Source: Crocinitomicaceae bacterium
GTDB taxonomy: Bacteria; Bacteroidota; Bacteroidia; Flavobacteriales_D; Crocinitomicaceae
Assembly (NCBI GenBank): GCA_020635955.1
Contig: JACJYW010000003.1
Coordinates: forward strand, 620,001 to 684,000
DNA: 64,000 bases
Direction: 5' to 3'
Below the pieces are notes generated by a model that ran no database searches, was not told the origin of the DNA, and saw only the letters and a program-made list of their open reading frames with translations. Below are positions 52,596-61,452 of this stretch, piece after piece; position 1 is the first letter of the stretch, and each line of letters opens with the position of its first letter. Made by a program: the position numbers and the translations under genes.

Positions 52596-53628
52596 CTGAC
52601 CGCTTTCCAAGCGTGTATAAGAAGTAAAAAGCTGTTAATAATACCATCATTCCTCCAAATTGGTGAAGAACACCCAAACTTACTGGGACGCGATACAACA
52701 ATGTAAGCACACCAATCAAAATCTGAAACACCAGTAAAAAAGTTAGCACCTGTAAAGCTCTCTTTTGATAATCCAGCAAATTAAGTGATCTTTTAAACCA
52801 AAATACACCTAGGAATAGCAGAATTAAAAACGCCAGCCATCTGTGTATGAATTGTACTAGAACCGGATTTTCCATCAACGCAATTCCGCCTTCCTTTTTA
52901 AAAATAATACCAGTTCCGGATGGAACCCATTGATCTCCCATTTTTGGGAAAGTGTTGTAGTAAAAGCCTGCTTTTAATCCTGCAACATAGGCACCGTATA
53001 TCAGCTGTAAAAATACCAGCACAATAAACCATTTAAGAATTCTAGCAGCTGGGTGATTTCTTTCAGTTGTTTCATATTTCAAAGACAAGGCAGTCCAGAA
53101 AATATATATCATTAGTAGCAAGGCTGTAATAAGATGCGTAGCCAACCGATAATGACTAACATGCGGTTCATCAACAAGTCCACTTTTAACCATGAACCAC
53201 CCAATTATTGCTTGGGATATACCTAATACAAAGATGATTAATACTCTTCTTTTTAGCTTAACATCCAGATAACCTTTGACCCAGAAAAAGACACAGGGTA
53301 TGATGAAAACAAGTCCTAATAATCTGGCTAATAACCTATGAAGATATTCCCAAAAAAATATCTTTTTGAAATCTGTTAGCTCGAAATCTGAATTGTAAAA
53401 TTTGAATTCTGGAGATGCTTGATAAAGTTCAAAAGCTTCATTCCATTCTTGTTCAGAGAAAGGAGGTAAAGCTCCCATAATTGGCTCCCACTTCACCATT
53501 GATAAACCAGACTGCGTGAGCCTTGTAATGCCACCAATCATAACCATCAACATGATCAACAAACAGCCCAAGATTAACCATCTGAAAACCCTATTTCTTT
53601 CTTTTGAAAATTCACTTGAAACTAACAT
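52588..53628 (-). CDS. ctaA: Heme A synthase (CtaA/Cox15)
   Basis: ATG 53628 gives 346 residues and about eight helices. Heme-ligand histidines lie in WEYLHRLLARLLG (about 95), SHYRLATHLITALL (about 165), VQFIHRWLAF (about 260) and GVLHQFGGMM (about 325). GGITRLTQSGLSM is the family signature. It oxidises heme O to heme A for aa3-type oxidase using O2. TAAATTTG (53638-53645, minus strand) predicts a start near 53633, an almost leaderless mRNA. Confidence 0.92.
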   Translation of the reverse strand: MLVSSEFSKERNRVFRWLILGCLLIMLMVMIGGITRLTQSGLSMVKWEPIMGALPPFSEQEWNEAFELYQASPEFKFYNSDFELTDFKKIFFWEYLHRLLARLLGLVFIIPCVFFWVKGYLDVKLKRRVLIIFVLGISQAIIGWFMVKSGLVDEPHVSHYRLATHLITALLLMIYIFWTALSLKYETTERNHPAARILKWFIVLVFLQLIYGAYVAGLKAGFYYNTFPKMGDQWVPSGTGIIFKKEGGIALMENPVLVQFIHRWLAFLILLFLGVFWFKRSLNLLDYQKRALQVLTFLLVFQILIGVLTLLYRVPVSLGVLHQFGGMMVLLTAFYFLYTLGKRSVI

Positions 53629-53668
53629 GACCAACACCAAATTTACGTGGGTTGCTTATTAGAATTTA

Positions 53669-53680
53669 TGATAGAAATCA
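53669..53680. promoter_or_regulatory. FNR/DNR-type site, ctaA
   Basis: TGATAGAAATCA, a perfect match centred 41-42 bases from the start predicted by the perfect -7 TAAATTTG. Confidence 0.8.
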
Positions 53681-53702
53681 TACAAACAAAACCTTAAAAA
53701 CA

Positions 53703-53714
53703 TGATCTAAATCA
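53703..53714. promoter_or_regulatory. FNR/DNR-type site, nrdJ side
   Basis: TGATCTAAATCA within CATGATCTAAATCATG. A -7-like TAAATGTG (53737-53744) would start transcription near 53749 with a leader of about 180 bases for nrdJ. The 290-base gap holds otherwise only A/T-rich sequence and a small hairpin (TCGGT/ACCGA near 53905). Confidence 0.65.
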
Positions 53715-53931
53715 TGCAGCATATTGTTTACATGACTAAATGTGTAGAACTTCAAAATGTTATCAAAAAAATAAAGGAATAATAACTTTAATTCGTTATA
53801 GGAATCGTCCTTCATTTTTCATCAAACAATATTTTTTTGTTGATAGCAATTTGCTAGCTGAAAGAACGACTCTCTCAAAACAACAACAATAACAAACCAT
53901 TCGGTGCCTAACCGATAAAACAGAAGAAAGC

Positions 53932-56493
53932 ATGGAAGTGATTAAAGAAAAGGCCAAGCGTCTTGAAATTGAAAAAATTTATGATTATGATGAAGTATTA
54001 GTGTCCTGTTTGGACTATTTCTCAGGTGATGAACTGGCGGCCACAACATGGATGAACAAATATGCCATGAAAAACAAGGCAGGTCAGTTCGTAGAAAAAA
54101 CACCTGAGAATATGCATATGCGGATGGCGAAGGAATTTGCAAGAATCGAAGCAAAATATGCTTTAGATGAAACTGAGATTGAACTTGAAGAATTGTCAAA
54201 ATATGGACAGAAAAGAAAAAGACTCAGCACAGAAGATATTTACGATCTTTTTGAACAATTTAAATACGTAATACCTCAAGGCAGCGTTATGTCAGGGCTG
54301 GGAAATCCATACATGTTGGCCTCACTGTCGAATTGTGTTGTGATGCCTGAAATATATGATTCATATGGCGGTATTTTTAAAACAGATCAGCAATTGGCAC
54401 AACTTTTTAAGAGAAGATGTGGTGTTGGAATAGACCTATCAGAATTGAGACCGGAGAATATGAAAGTTTCAAATGCAGCTGGTACAACTTCAGGAGCAGT
54501 ATCTTTTATGGACAGGTTCTCTCACACAACCAGAGAAGTAGCTCAAAACGGACGTAGAGGTGCATTGATGTTGACCATTGACATTGCTCATCCTGATGCA
54601 GAAAAATTTATTCTAAGCAAGCAAGATCTAAACCGCATTACAGGGGCAAATATCTCTGTTAGGTTATCAGATGAATTTATGTCAGCGGTTAAAAATGACA
54701 GCGAATTCACACAAAAATGGCCGATCAACTCAGATAAACCAAAAGTCACGAAAGTTGTAAAGGCAAAAGAGCTTTGGAATACAATCATTCAATGTGCGCA
54801 CAAAACTGCTGAGCCAGGACTAATATTCTGGGATAGACAACATTATTATTCAACTTCTTCAATTTACCCAGGATTCAAAAACACTTCAACCAATCCTTGT
54901 TCTGAAATCGCAATGCAAGGAGGTGATAGCTGTAGGTTAATTGCATTGAACCTTTACAATTTTGTGAATGACCCGTTTACCAAAAAGGCAAAATTTGATT
55001 TCAAAAAATTCTATGAAATCACTTACGAGGCACAAAGATTGATGGATGATCTGGTTGATCTGGAATTAGAGGCAATTGACAAAATAATTCAAAAAGTTGA
55101 AAATGACCCTGAGCCAAATGATATTAAAAATGTTGAGCTAAATACATGGAAACTATTGTCAGACACAGGAAGACGGGGGAGAAGAACAGGTTTAGGCTTT
55201 ACGGCTCTTGCAGATACTATGGCAGCACTTGGATTGTCTTTCGACTCGGACAAAGCTGTAAAGGTCATTGAAAAAATCTTGAAAGAAAAGTGCAGAGCAG
55301 AATTTGACAGTTCAGTAGATATGTCAATTGAAAGAGGCAGTTTTGACAGCTTTGATCAAGTAATTGATAATTCTTCAGAATTCATTCAAATGATGAGAAA
55401 AGAACTTCCAGAAGTGTATGATAGAATGATGGTGCATGGCAGACGTAATATTTCAATCAGTACCGTGGCACCAACTGGTAGCTTAAGTATGTTGGCACAA
55501 ACCTCATCTGGAATTGAGCCGGTTTTTATGATGTCATACAAACGTAGAAGAAAGGTAAACCCTGAAGACAAAACGGCAACTATTGATTTTGTTGATGACA
55601 TGGGAGATCAATGGCAGGAATTTGATGTGTATCATGGGAAATTGAAAGAATGGATGAACATTACGGGTGAATCTGATATTACCAAAAGTCCTTATGCAGG
55701 TTCAACAGCTCCTGAAATTGATTGGAAAAAAAGAATCAAAATTCAGGCAGTGACCCAAAAATATGTAACACATTCGATCAGTTCTACCATCAATTTACCG
55801 AATGATGTTTCTGTGGATCGGATTGGTGAAATTTACATGGAATCATGGTTGCAAGGACTAAAAGGGATCACGGTCTATCGCGACGGATCAAGAGACGGTG
55901 TCTTAATTTCAAGTGAAGACCACGATTCTGTAAAAATTAAAGAAAGTAATCCCCCTAAAAGGCCGCAGGTTCTTGAGGCGGATGTTCTTCGCTTCCAGAA
56001 TCACAATGAAAAGTGGATTGCAGTAATAGGATTGATGGATGGTCAGCCATATGAAATTTTTACTGGTAGAGCTGAAGATTCATTTTATCTTCCTGCTTGG
56101 GTGACCAAAGGAAAAATCATAAAAAATAAAACTGAAGAAGGAAAATCAAGATATGATTTCCAGTATTGTGATAAGGAACAATATAAAGTAACCATAGAAG
56201 GATTATCAAGGTCATTTGAAAAAGAGTGCTGGAATTATGCAAAACTAATCTCTGGCGTTATAAGACATGGCATGCCTCTACCATATGTTGTGGATCTAGT
56301 AACAAATCTTGATTTACATCATGACAATATCAACACATGGAAGGCCGGCGTAGCAAGGGCGTTAAAACAATACATTGAAGACGGGACCAAAGCTGCGGAT
56401 CATGAATGTCCCGAATGTGGTGACGAGGACGGTTTGATCTATGAAGAAGGTTGCTTGAAATGTAAAAGTTGTGGACACAGCAAGTGTGGATAA
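53932..56493 (+). CDS. nrdJ: Class II (adenosylcobalamin-dependent) ribonucleoside-diphosphate reductase
   Basis: The 853-residue protein has the barrel motifs YVIPQGSVMSGLGNP, SNCVV (first redox cysteine), FKRRCGVGIDLS, NPCSEI with the thiyl-radical cysteine (about 323), and TVAPTGSLSMLAQTSSGIEP. The C-terminus has a zinc-ribbon-like tail (CPECGDEDGLIYEEGCLKCKSCG). It makes deoxynucleotides without needing O2, useful in nitrate-respiring cells. No NrdB partner is nearby, as expected for class II. No B12 riboswitch was recognised upstream. Confidence 0.93.
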   Translation: MEVIKEKAKRLEIEKIYDYDEVLVSCLDYFSGDELAATTWMNKYAMKNKAGQFVEKTPENMHMRMAKEFARIEAKYALDETEIELEELSKYGQKRKRLSTEDIYDLFEQFKYVIPQGSVMSGLGNPYMLASLSNCVVMPEIYDSYGGIFKTDQQLAQLFKRRCGVGIDLSELRPENMKVSNAAGTTSGAVSFMDRFSHTTREVAQNGRRGALMLTIDIAHPDAEKFILSKQDLNRITGANISVRLSDEFMSAVKNDSEFTQKWPINSDKPKVTKVVKAKELWNTIIQCAHKTAEPGLIFWDRQHYYSTSSIYPGFKNTSTNPCSEIAMQGGDSCRLIALNLYNFVNDPFTKKAKFDFKKFYEITYEAQRLMDDLVDLELEAIDKIIQKVENDPEPNDIKNVELNTWKLLSDTGRRGRRTGLGFTALADTMAALGLSFDSDKAVKVIEKILKEKCRAEFDSSVDMSIERGSFDSFDQVIDNSSEFIQMMRKELPEVYDRMMVHGRRNISISTVAPTGSLSMLAQTSSGIEPVFMMSYKRRRKVNPEDKTATIDFVDDMGDQWQEFDVYHGKLKEWMNITGESDITKSPYAGSTAPEIDWKKRIKIQAVTQKYVTHSISSTINLPNDVSVDRIGEIYMESWLQGLKGITVYRDGSRDGVLISSEDHDSVKIKESNPPKRPQVLEADVLRFQNHNEKWIAVIGLMDGQPYEIFTGRAEDSFYLPAWVTKGKIIKNKTEEGKSRYDFQYCDKEQYKVTIEGLSRSFEKECWNYAKLISGVIRHGMPLPYVVDLVTNLDLHHDNINTWKAGVARALKQYIEDGTKAADHECPECGDEDGLIYEEGCLKCKSCGHSKCG

Positions 56494-56504
56494 CTAAAGT
56501 TCCC

Positions 56505-56544
56505 AAATAACCCGTGATCAATTCTCAATGATTGCGGGTTATTT
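56505..56544. terminator. Terminator between nrdJ and modC
   Basis: AAATAACCCG and CGGGTTATTT form a 10-bp stem with a 20-base loop. The modC stop codon lies in the right arm, so it may serve both converging genes. Confidence 0.75.
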
Positions 56545-57408
56545 ATTCTCAACCTTTATCACAATAGGATTAAATGCTTTTGTTGCAAGCATTACCTTGT
56601 CACCAACTTGTAACTCTTCGGTTACAATTACTGAGAAAAGATTGTTTTGAGACAAAATATTTACACGATAAATAACATCAGATGGTTCAACGGATACAAC
56701 TTCTCCAAAGATGTTTAATTTGCCACTGATATTGTTGTCTAGGAACACTTGCTCAAAGCTTCCCATTTTCATAATCTTTCCTTTGTCCAAACAAATGATC
56801 TGTTGTGATAAATGATAGATATCAGAGAGCTGATGCGAGACCATGAAGATGGTGAATTGATACTTTTCATGTAGCTGCTTGAGATAAAACAAAAGTTTTG
56901 ATCTAATTTGATCATCAAGCGCAGCAAATGGTTCGTCTAACAATAATACTTTAGGCTTTTGAACTATGGCTCTGGCTAAAGCAACTCTTTGCTTTTGACC
57001 TCCAGATAAAGAGTTCGGCTTTCTATCCATCAAATCAGATAACTCAACCAGGTCTATTAATTCATTGATTATCTGGTCTGATTCATTTTTTTTCATTGCA
57101 AACTCAAGATTCTGTCTGACACTCATATTAGGAAATAGGGCATAATCTTGGAATACAAATCCTATTGAACGCTCTTGGGGTGGTAAGTTGTAATTGTTTT
57201 TTGAATTAAACCACTCTTCATTTGCAAATAAGATTTTTCCGTTATCTGGTTTATCTAGGCCAGCCAATAACCTCAAAAATGTAGTTTTTCCAGACCCAGA
57301 CGGACCAAAAATTGTAAAAATCTGGGCATTTTCACCACTAAATTCTATATCCAGATCAAAGCTTTGATCTGAAGAGACGAGTCTTTTATTAATTTCAATA
57401 GATATCAA
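56539..57408 (-). CDS. modC: Molybdate ABC transporter ATP-binding protein ModC
   Basis: The 289-residue protein has Walker A GPSGSGKTT (about 37), the Q-loop FVFQDYALFPNMSV, the signature LSGGQKQRVALARAI, Walker B VLLLDEPFAALD and the switch histidine in MVSHQ. A C-terminal TOBE-like domain follows (about 230-285). It energises molybdate uptake and overlaps modB by 4 bases. Position next to narGHJI supports molybdate rather than sulfate as substrate. Confidence 0.9.
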   Translation of the reverse strand: MISIEINKRLVSSDQSFDLDIEFSGENAQIFTIFGPSGSGKTTFLRLLAGLDKPDNGKILFANEEWFNSKNNYNLPPQERSIGFVFQDYALFPNMSVRQNLEFAMKKNESDQIINELIDLVELSDLMDRKPNSLSGGQKQRVALARAIVQKPKVLLLDEPFAALDDQIRSKLLFYLKQLHEKYQFTIFMVSHQLSDIYHLSQQIICLDKGKIMKMGSFEQVFLDNNISGKLNIFGEVVSVEPSDVIYRVNILSQNNLFSVIVTEELQVGDKVMLATKAFNPIVIKVENK

Positions 57409-58076
57409 GTCAGGAATTTAGAAGATTTGTTTTTTCTCAGATTTACGATCAATAAGATTAAAAACATCAGAATTACCAGAGTTAATGAATATGCATGAGC
57501 TCCGCCATAATTCAGGGATTCTACCTCATCATAAATGGCAATTGACATTACCTTAGTTTTGTCGGGAATGTTTCCTCCTATCATGAGAACAACTCCAAAT
57601 TCTCCAATTGTATGCGCAAATGTCAAAACTATTCCAGTTAATAATGAGGATTTCATATTAGGAAGTACAACTTTAAATATGGTTTGCCATTTTGATTTTC
57701 CCATAAGACTGGCGGCTTCTCTATACGAAGCAGGAATACTAGAAATTCCAGCCTGCAATGGTTGCACCATAAAAGGAAGACTATAAATGACAGACCCGAT
57801 TACCAGACCTGTAAAAGAAAACACCAATCGCAATCCTAAAACATCATAAAAAAAGCTTCCAATCCAACTTTCAGGACTAAAGGCTATTAACAAATAAAAT
57901 CCTAATACAGTAGGAGGTAGAACGAGTGGTAGACTTACGATTGCTTCAATAATCCCTCTAAAAGGAGATTTAGAGGACGCAAGCCAATAAGCAATTGGTA
58001 TGGACAATGCGAATAGAATCAAAGTAGTCACTACTGCCAGTTCTAGTGTCAATATGATTGGACTCCACTCCATCAC
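57405..58076 (-). CDS. modB: Molybdate ABC transporter permease ModB
   Basis: This 223-residue permease has about five helices and the EAA loop YREAASLMGKSKWQTIFKVVLP (about 120-140), then HTIGEFGVVLMIGGN characteristic of ModB/CysU. ATGA overlaps on both sides link it with the Mop-like gene and modC. Confidence 0.92.
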   Translation of the reverse strand: MMEWSPIILTLELAVVTTLILFALSIPIAYWLASSKSPFRGIIEAIVSLPLVLPPTVLGFYLLIAFSPESWIGSFFYDVLGLRLVFSFTGLVIGSVIYSLPFMVQPLQAGISSIPASYREAASLMGKSKWQTIFKVVLPNMKSSLLTGIVLTFAHTIGEFGVVLMIGGNIPDKTKVMSIAIYDEVESLNYGGAHAYSLTLVILMFLILLIVNLRKNKSSKFLT

Positions 58077-58471
58077 TTAGATAGCATTATTTCTGAAGAT
58101 TTGATGAAAATACAAACTTCATCCTCAAGATGTAATTGAAGACGATCAAATGTTTCAGTGAGCAATATTGATTTCAAAAGAACACCTTGATAATCCAACT
58201 CAAGCTTTGTCAATATCCCCCCAGATACAACATCTTTTAATCTTCCTTTTAATTGGTTAACAACAGCTAAATGTTCAAAAGGTAATCGTCCTATCGTTAC
58301 GGCCGTTTCTTTAAACAAGAAATCAATATGATCATTTTCATTTATTTGAAAATTTCCTTGATTTGAGGAAATAGTTAGTACTTTAATGATATCATTATTG
58401 ACTTTGCCTTCAATAAGATTTATACCCTCACTGCTGGCTAATTTAGAAACTATACCCCTGATCTTATTCAT
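58073..58471 (-). CDS. Mop/TOBE-domain molybdate-binding protein
   Basis: ATG 58471 overlaps the modA stop (ATGAATAA) and gives 132 residues. Two TOBE/Mop-like modules are visible, at about 1-60 (MNKIRGIVSKLASSEG) and 68-130 (NQLKGRLKDVVSGGILTKLELDYQG). No HTH is present, so it is not ModE. Such double-Mop proteins bind and buffer molybdate in the cytosol. A longer frame to 58537 would sit inside modA and is rejected. Its place between modA and modB is unusual. Confidence 0.75.
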   Translation of the reverse strand: MNKIRGIVSKLASSEGINLIEGKVNNDIIKVLTISSNQGNFQINENDHIDFLFKETAVTIGRLPFEHLAVVNQLKGRLKDVVSGGILTKLELDYQGVLLKSILLTETFDRLQLHLEDEVCIFIKSSEIMLSK

Positions 58472-59213
58472 TCTCCGGGATTTGATAACCATATTTAACA
58501 AAAATTTCTTTTGCCTGCTCCGAAAACATAAAATCAAAGAATTTTCTTGACTCAGAAATATTCTCTGTTTTGTTTAGTATTACAACAGCCTGCTCAATTG
58601 GAGAATGTAGGTCAGAGCTTACTTCAATCCAGTTTCCAGTACTTTTCATTTCATCATTACTCACTGCTGATAAAGAGGTGAAGCCAACATCAACGGCTTC
58701 AGAACTAATCAAATGGTTGCATTGAGAAACGCTTTCTGCATAAACTAATTTCGACTCAATTTCATTATAAATACCAAGTCTTTCAAGAACTTCAACTGTC
58801 GCTACACCATAGGGAGCATGCTTTGGATTGGCAATTGCAATATGCTCTATTTTATCCGAAGTAAGCAAATCTATATTCGGTTCAATGTTTTTACAAGTCC
58901 AAAGCACGAGTTGTCCATAAGCATAGATCTTTGGATCTGCTTTGGTCAGACCTTTACTATTGAGATACTGTGGATAATCTAAGTTGGCAGATATAAATAT
59001 ATCATAAGGAGCCCCTTGTTCAATCTGTGAACACAACTTGCCTGAAGAACTCACTACAAGGTCTACTTCTAAGCCGGATTCTTGTTCAAATTGAATAACA
59101 ATCTCTTCAATTGGAAATTGCACATTAGCTGAAGTCGCAACAATTAATTTTGAAGTGTCCTTGCAACCCACGAAAAGGCATGAACATAGAAAGAGCAGAA
59201 TTATTAACCTCAC
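58464..59213 (-). CDS. modA: Molybdate-binding lipoprotein ModA
   Basis: I prefer the GTG at 59213 (lipoprotein signal MRLIILLFLCSCLFVGC) over the TTG at 59249, whose extra codons look like promoter sequence. The mature protein has the ModA pattern LIVATSANVQFPIEEI, SSSGKLCSQIEQGAPYDIFISAN (oxyanion-binding serines), PKHAPYGVATVEVLERLG and AVDVGFTSLSAV. It captures molybdate in the periplasm for ModBC. First gene of modA-mop-modB-modC. Confidence 0.88.
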   Translation of the reverse strand: MRLIILLFLCSCLFVGCKDTSKLIVATSANVQFPIEEIVIQFEQESGLEVDLVVSSSGKLCSQIEQGAPYDIFISANLDYPQYLNSKGLTKADPKIYAYGQLVLWTCKNIEPNIDLLTSDKIEHIAIANPKHAPYGVATVEVLERLGIYNEIESKLVYAESVSQCNHLISSEAVDVGFTSLSAVSNDEMKSTGNWIEVSSDLHSPIEQAVVILNKTENISESRKFFDFMFSEQAKEIFVKYGYQIPENE

Positions 59214-59273
59214 AACAAATGTATTGCACAAAAATATTTTATTACACAATCATTGACCCTAGAGTGAATCAAA

Positions 59274-59308
59274 TAAAAAAAGCTGCTCTAATAGCAATAG
59301 AGCAGCCT
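59274..59308 (-). terminator. Rho-independent terminator of the nar operon
   Basis: GCTGCTCTA and TAGAGCAGC form a 9-bp stem with a 7-base loop, followed on the minus strand by TTTTTTT. It separates narI from modA. Confidence 0.9.
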
Positions 59309-59329
59309 TGATGATTAAGTATGCCAAGT

Positions 59330-60751
59330 TTAATGATTCCTTGGCCTTTTGCCTACATTGTGTCTTGTGTTATTCCTAATTACTTTCCTATCCCAGTTCC
59401 AAATAACAACTTGATATTTCCTCCACAAATAATCAATAGGAGCTACCAGGAAGTGCATGAATCTGCTAAAAGGGATAATAGCAATTATTAAAAATGCAGA
59501 CACAACATGAATTTGTACCCATGACGGAGCAACCGAAATTGCTTCAATGTCAGGACTGAATGAGAAAACAGATCTCAAATATGGCGTAAGAACACTAGCA
59601 AACCAGGTTGAACCCCATCTCACGAAGAAAGCAACACTCAGTCCAGATACAATTTGAATTAAAAGTACAGTATAAACCAGCATATCCATTCTATTTGATA
59701 CAACCAGCAAACTACGGGTAGTCAAGCGTCTTTTTATTAATAAAACCAGACCTAAAAGAGCCGACAACCCAAATGCAAACGAACTAATTTCAAGAATCAA
59801 AAGTCTTACAGGATGACCGTTAAAAGCAATCAAAGTTGAAGGAAACAAGAATGCAATTAAGTGTCCAAAGAACAATATGATCAGACCCCAGTGAAACGGT
59901 TGTGACCCCCAGAAAAGTTTCTTCCCTTCTATAAACTGTGTAGATAATGAAGAAACTTTGAATCCTTTTTTCGTGTACCTATATATTGACCCTACAACAA
60001 AAATAGCCAATGCAACATAAGGGAATACTGCGAACATCATACCATTTAATTGTCCGGCATTATTCTGAAGGCCTATTGATAAGAGATAAAAAGCACCGAC
60101 AGTTAATCCTAAAATACCTGCAAATAGCAAGGCATAATTTTTCACAGCATGTGGATCCTCTGCTACACCCAATTCTTCCATTCTTCGTCTTAAATTTCTA
60201 ATCATTCTGAAAACGAAAAACAGAATAATTAACATTACCGGGATTATCCATTTGATCATTTTCTTCTCACCGTCGGTAAGGATTCTTTCTTCTGCGGCAA
60301 CTTCTTCTCCTCCATCCACTTCTCCTCCACCAGCATCCACTGGGGCTGCCACTTCTAAATAATCAATAATGCTAACAATTTCGCTCTCAGAAAGTTGAGT
60401 GAATGGGGGCATCATCATTTTGTTATATTCTTCATAAACCGCATTGGCGTCCGGATCTCCTGATGCAATGAATTCAGAAGAATTAGTAATCCATGAAACG
60501 AGCCATTCCTTTGACCTCCTTTCAGTTACCCCAGCCATTCCTGGCCCTGTAGAAGGAGATGAGGACAGAAGGTGACACGAATTACAATATGTCTTAAACA
60601 ATTCTTCACCATTTTGGGATATTGAATTATTTGATATAAAAAGAAACGAAACAGTCAATAACAGAATCGTATAAATTCTTTTGCTAAAAGTAGATTGGCT
60701 TTTTTCTCTAGACATAACTTCCATTTTTTTATTCATTTTATAACTGCTCAT
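59330..60751 (-). CDS. narI: Nitrate reductase gamma subunit fused to an N-terminal cytochrome c
   Basis: ATG 60751 follows the narJ stop by one base. The 473-residue chain starts with a signal or anchor helix (IYTILLLTVSFLFISN). A monoheme cytochrome c domain follows with CNSCH (about 57), GPGMAGV and a methionine ligand in MMMPPF (about 113). After a Gly/Glu-rich linker comes a NarI domain of five or more helices, with heme b histidines in PFHWGLIILFFGHLIAFLFP and WVQIHVVSA...SRFMHFLVAP. It passes electrons from quinol, and possibly periplasmic donors, to NarH. Confidence 0.9.
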   Translation of the reverse strand: MSSYKMNKKMEVMSREKSQSTFSKRIYTILLLTVSFLFISNNSISQNGEELFKTYCNSCHLLSSSPSTGPGMAGVTERRSKEWLVSWITNSSEFIASGDPDANAVYEEYNKMMMPPFTQLSESEIVSIIDYLEVAAPVDAGGGEVDGGEEVAAEERILTDGEKKMIKWIIPVMLIILFFVFRMIRNLRRRMEELGVAEDPHAVKNYALLFAGILGLTVGAFYLLSIGLQNNAGQLNGMMFAVFPYVALAIFVVGSIYRYTKKGFKVSSLSTQFIEGKKLFWGSQPFHWGLIILFFGHLIAFLFPSTLIAFNGHPVRLLILEISSFAFGLSALLGLVLLIKRRLTTRSLLVVSNRMDMLVYTVLLIQIVSGLSVAFFVRWGSTWFASVLTPYLRSVFSFSPDIEAISVAPSWVQIHVVSAFLIIAIIPFSRFMHFLVAPIDYLWRKYQVVIWNWDRKVIRNNTRHNVGKRPRNH

Positions 60752-60752
60752 G

Positions 60753-61442
60753 CTATTTTTTTTTTTCTGACGGTTTTGTTTCAACACAAGATCCCTCGCA
60801 GTTCGGTAAAAAGGAGCTCAAGGGATCTGCGTTAATTTCTTTTCCTTCAAACTCACTTATTTCAAAATCTAATTGCAATATTGACAAGGTTGCTTCGATT
60901 GCAAACTTGTATATGTTCATGTTTGGCAAATTCTCCTGTATGACAACTTTTTGTTTCTTCTTTCTCACTTTGTCTTTGAGCTGCATTCTTGCCGTGTCAA
61001 ATTCCTTCAACATCATTTCAAGAGCAGGAATATACATTCTCACTACCAGCTCTTCTCTAAATTCTGAATCTTCAAGAAGTGGAAGTAGTGTCAGAGCGTT
61101 TGGGAGATTGTCAGATAATTCTACACCACAATCATTGTTCACTTTCCTTTGCTCATTTTTCATTTGAACCAAAAACTCCCCTCTTTTGTAATCTTCTGCA
61201 AACAGAACATAACCTATGTCCAAATAACAAATCGCTTGGATATGAAAAGTTCTCCCAAATAATTCTTCAATTTGAATGATAGACATTCCATTGATAACAT
61301 CAATAAATGGTAGCATTTGCTGATAGGCAACAGGATAGTTTTCCTTCAAATAGTCTGCACACTTATTCACATCTTCGATATAGCCATTTTGCGGATATCT
61401 AAACAAATCAGCTAGTAAGTTATATTGTGTCATTTTATTCAT
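60753..61442 (-). CDS. narJ: Nitrate reductase assembly chaperone NarJ
   Basis: The all-helical TorD/NarJ-type protein has 229 residues: YNLLADLFRYPQNGYIEDVNKC, IEELFGRTF, GYVLFAEDYKRGEFLVQM and DNLPNALTLLPLL. It guides molybdenum cofactor insertion into NarG. The 3' end contains a run of eleven A residues (60756-60766, minus strand) coding the terminal lysines, then TAG and one base before narI. Confidence 0.9.
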   Translation of the reverse strand: MNKMTQYNLLADLFRYPQNGYIEDVNKCADYLKENYPVAYQQMLPFIDVINGMSIIQIEELFGRTFHIQAICYLDIGYVLFAEDYKRGEFLVQMKNEQRKVNNDCGVELSDNLPNALTLLPLLEDSEFREELVVRMYIPALEMMLKEFDTARMQLKDKVRKKKQKVVIQENLPNMNIYKFAIEATLSILQLDFEISEFEGKEINADPLSSFLPNCEGSCVETKPSEKKK

Positions 61443-61452
61443 ATTATTTCAA

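Noticed and set aside
53740..53931. Possible cobalamin riboswitch in the long leader of the B12-dependent reductase gene
   Set aside because: No B12-box-like sequence or multi-stem core is recognisable; only one 5-bp hairpin near 53905 in AT-rich sequence.
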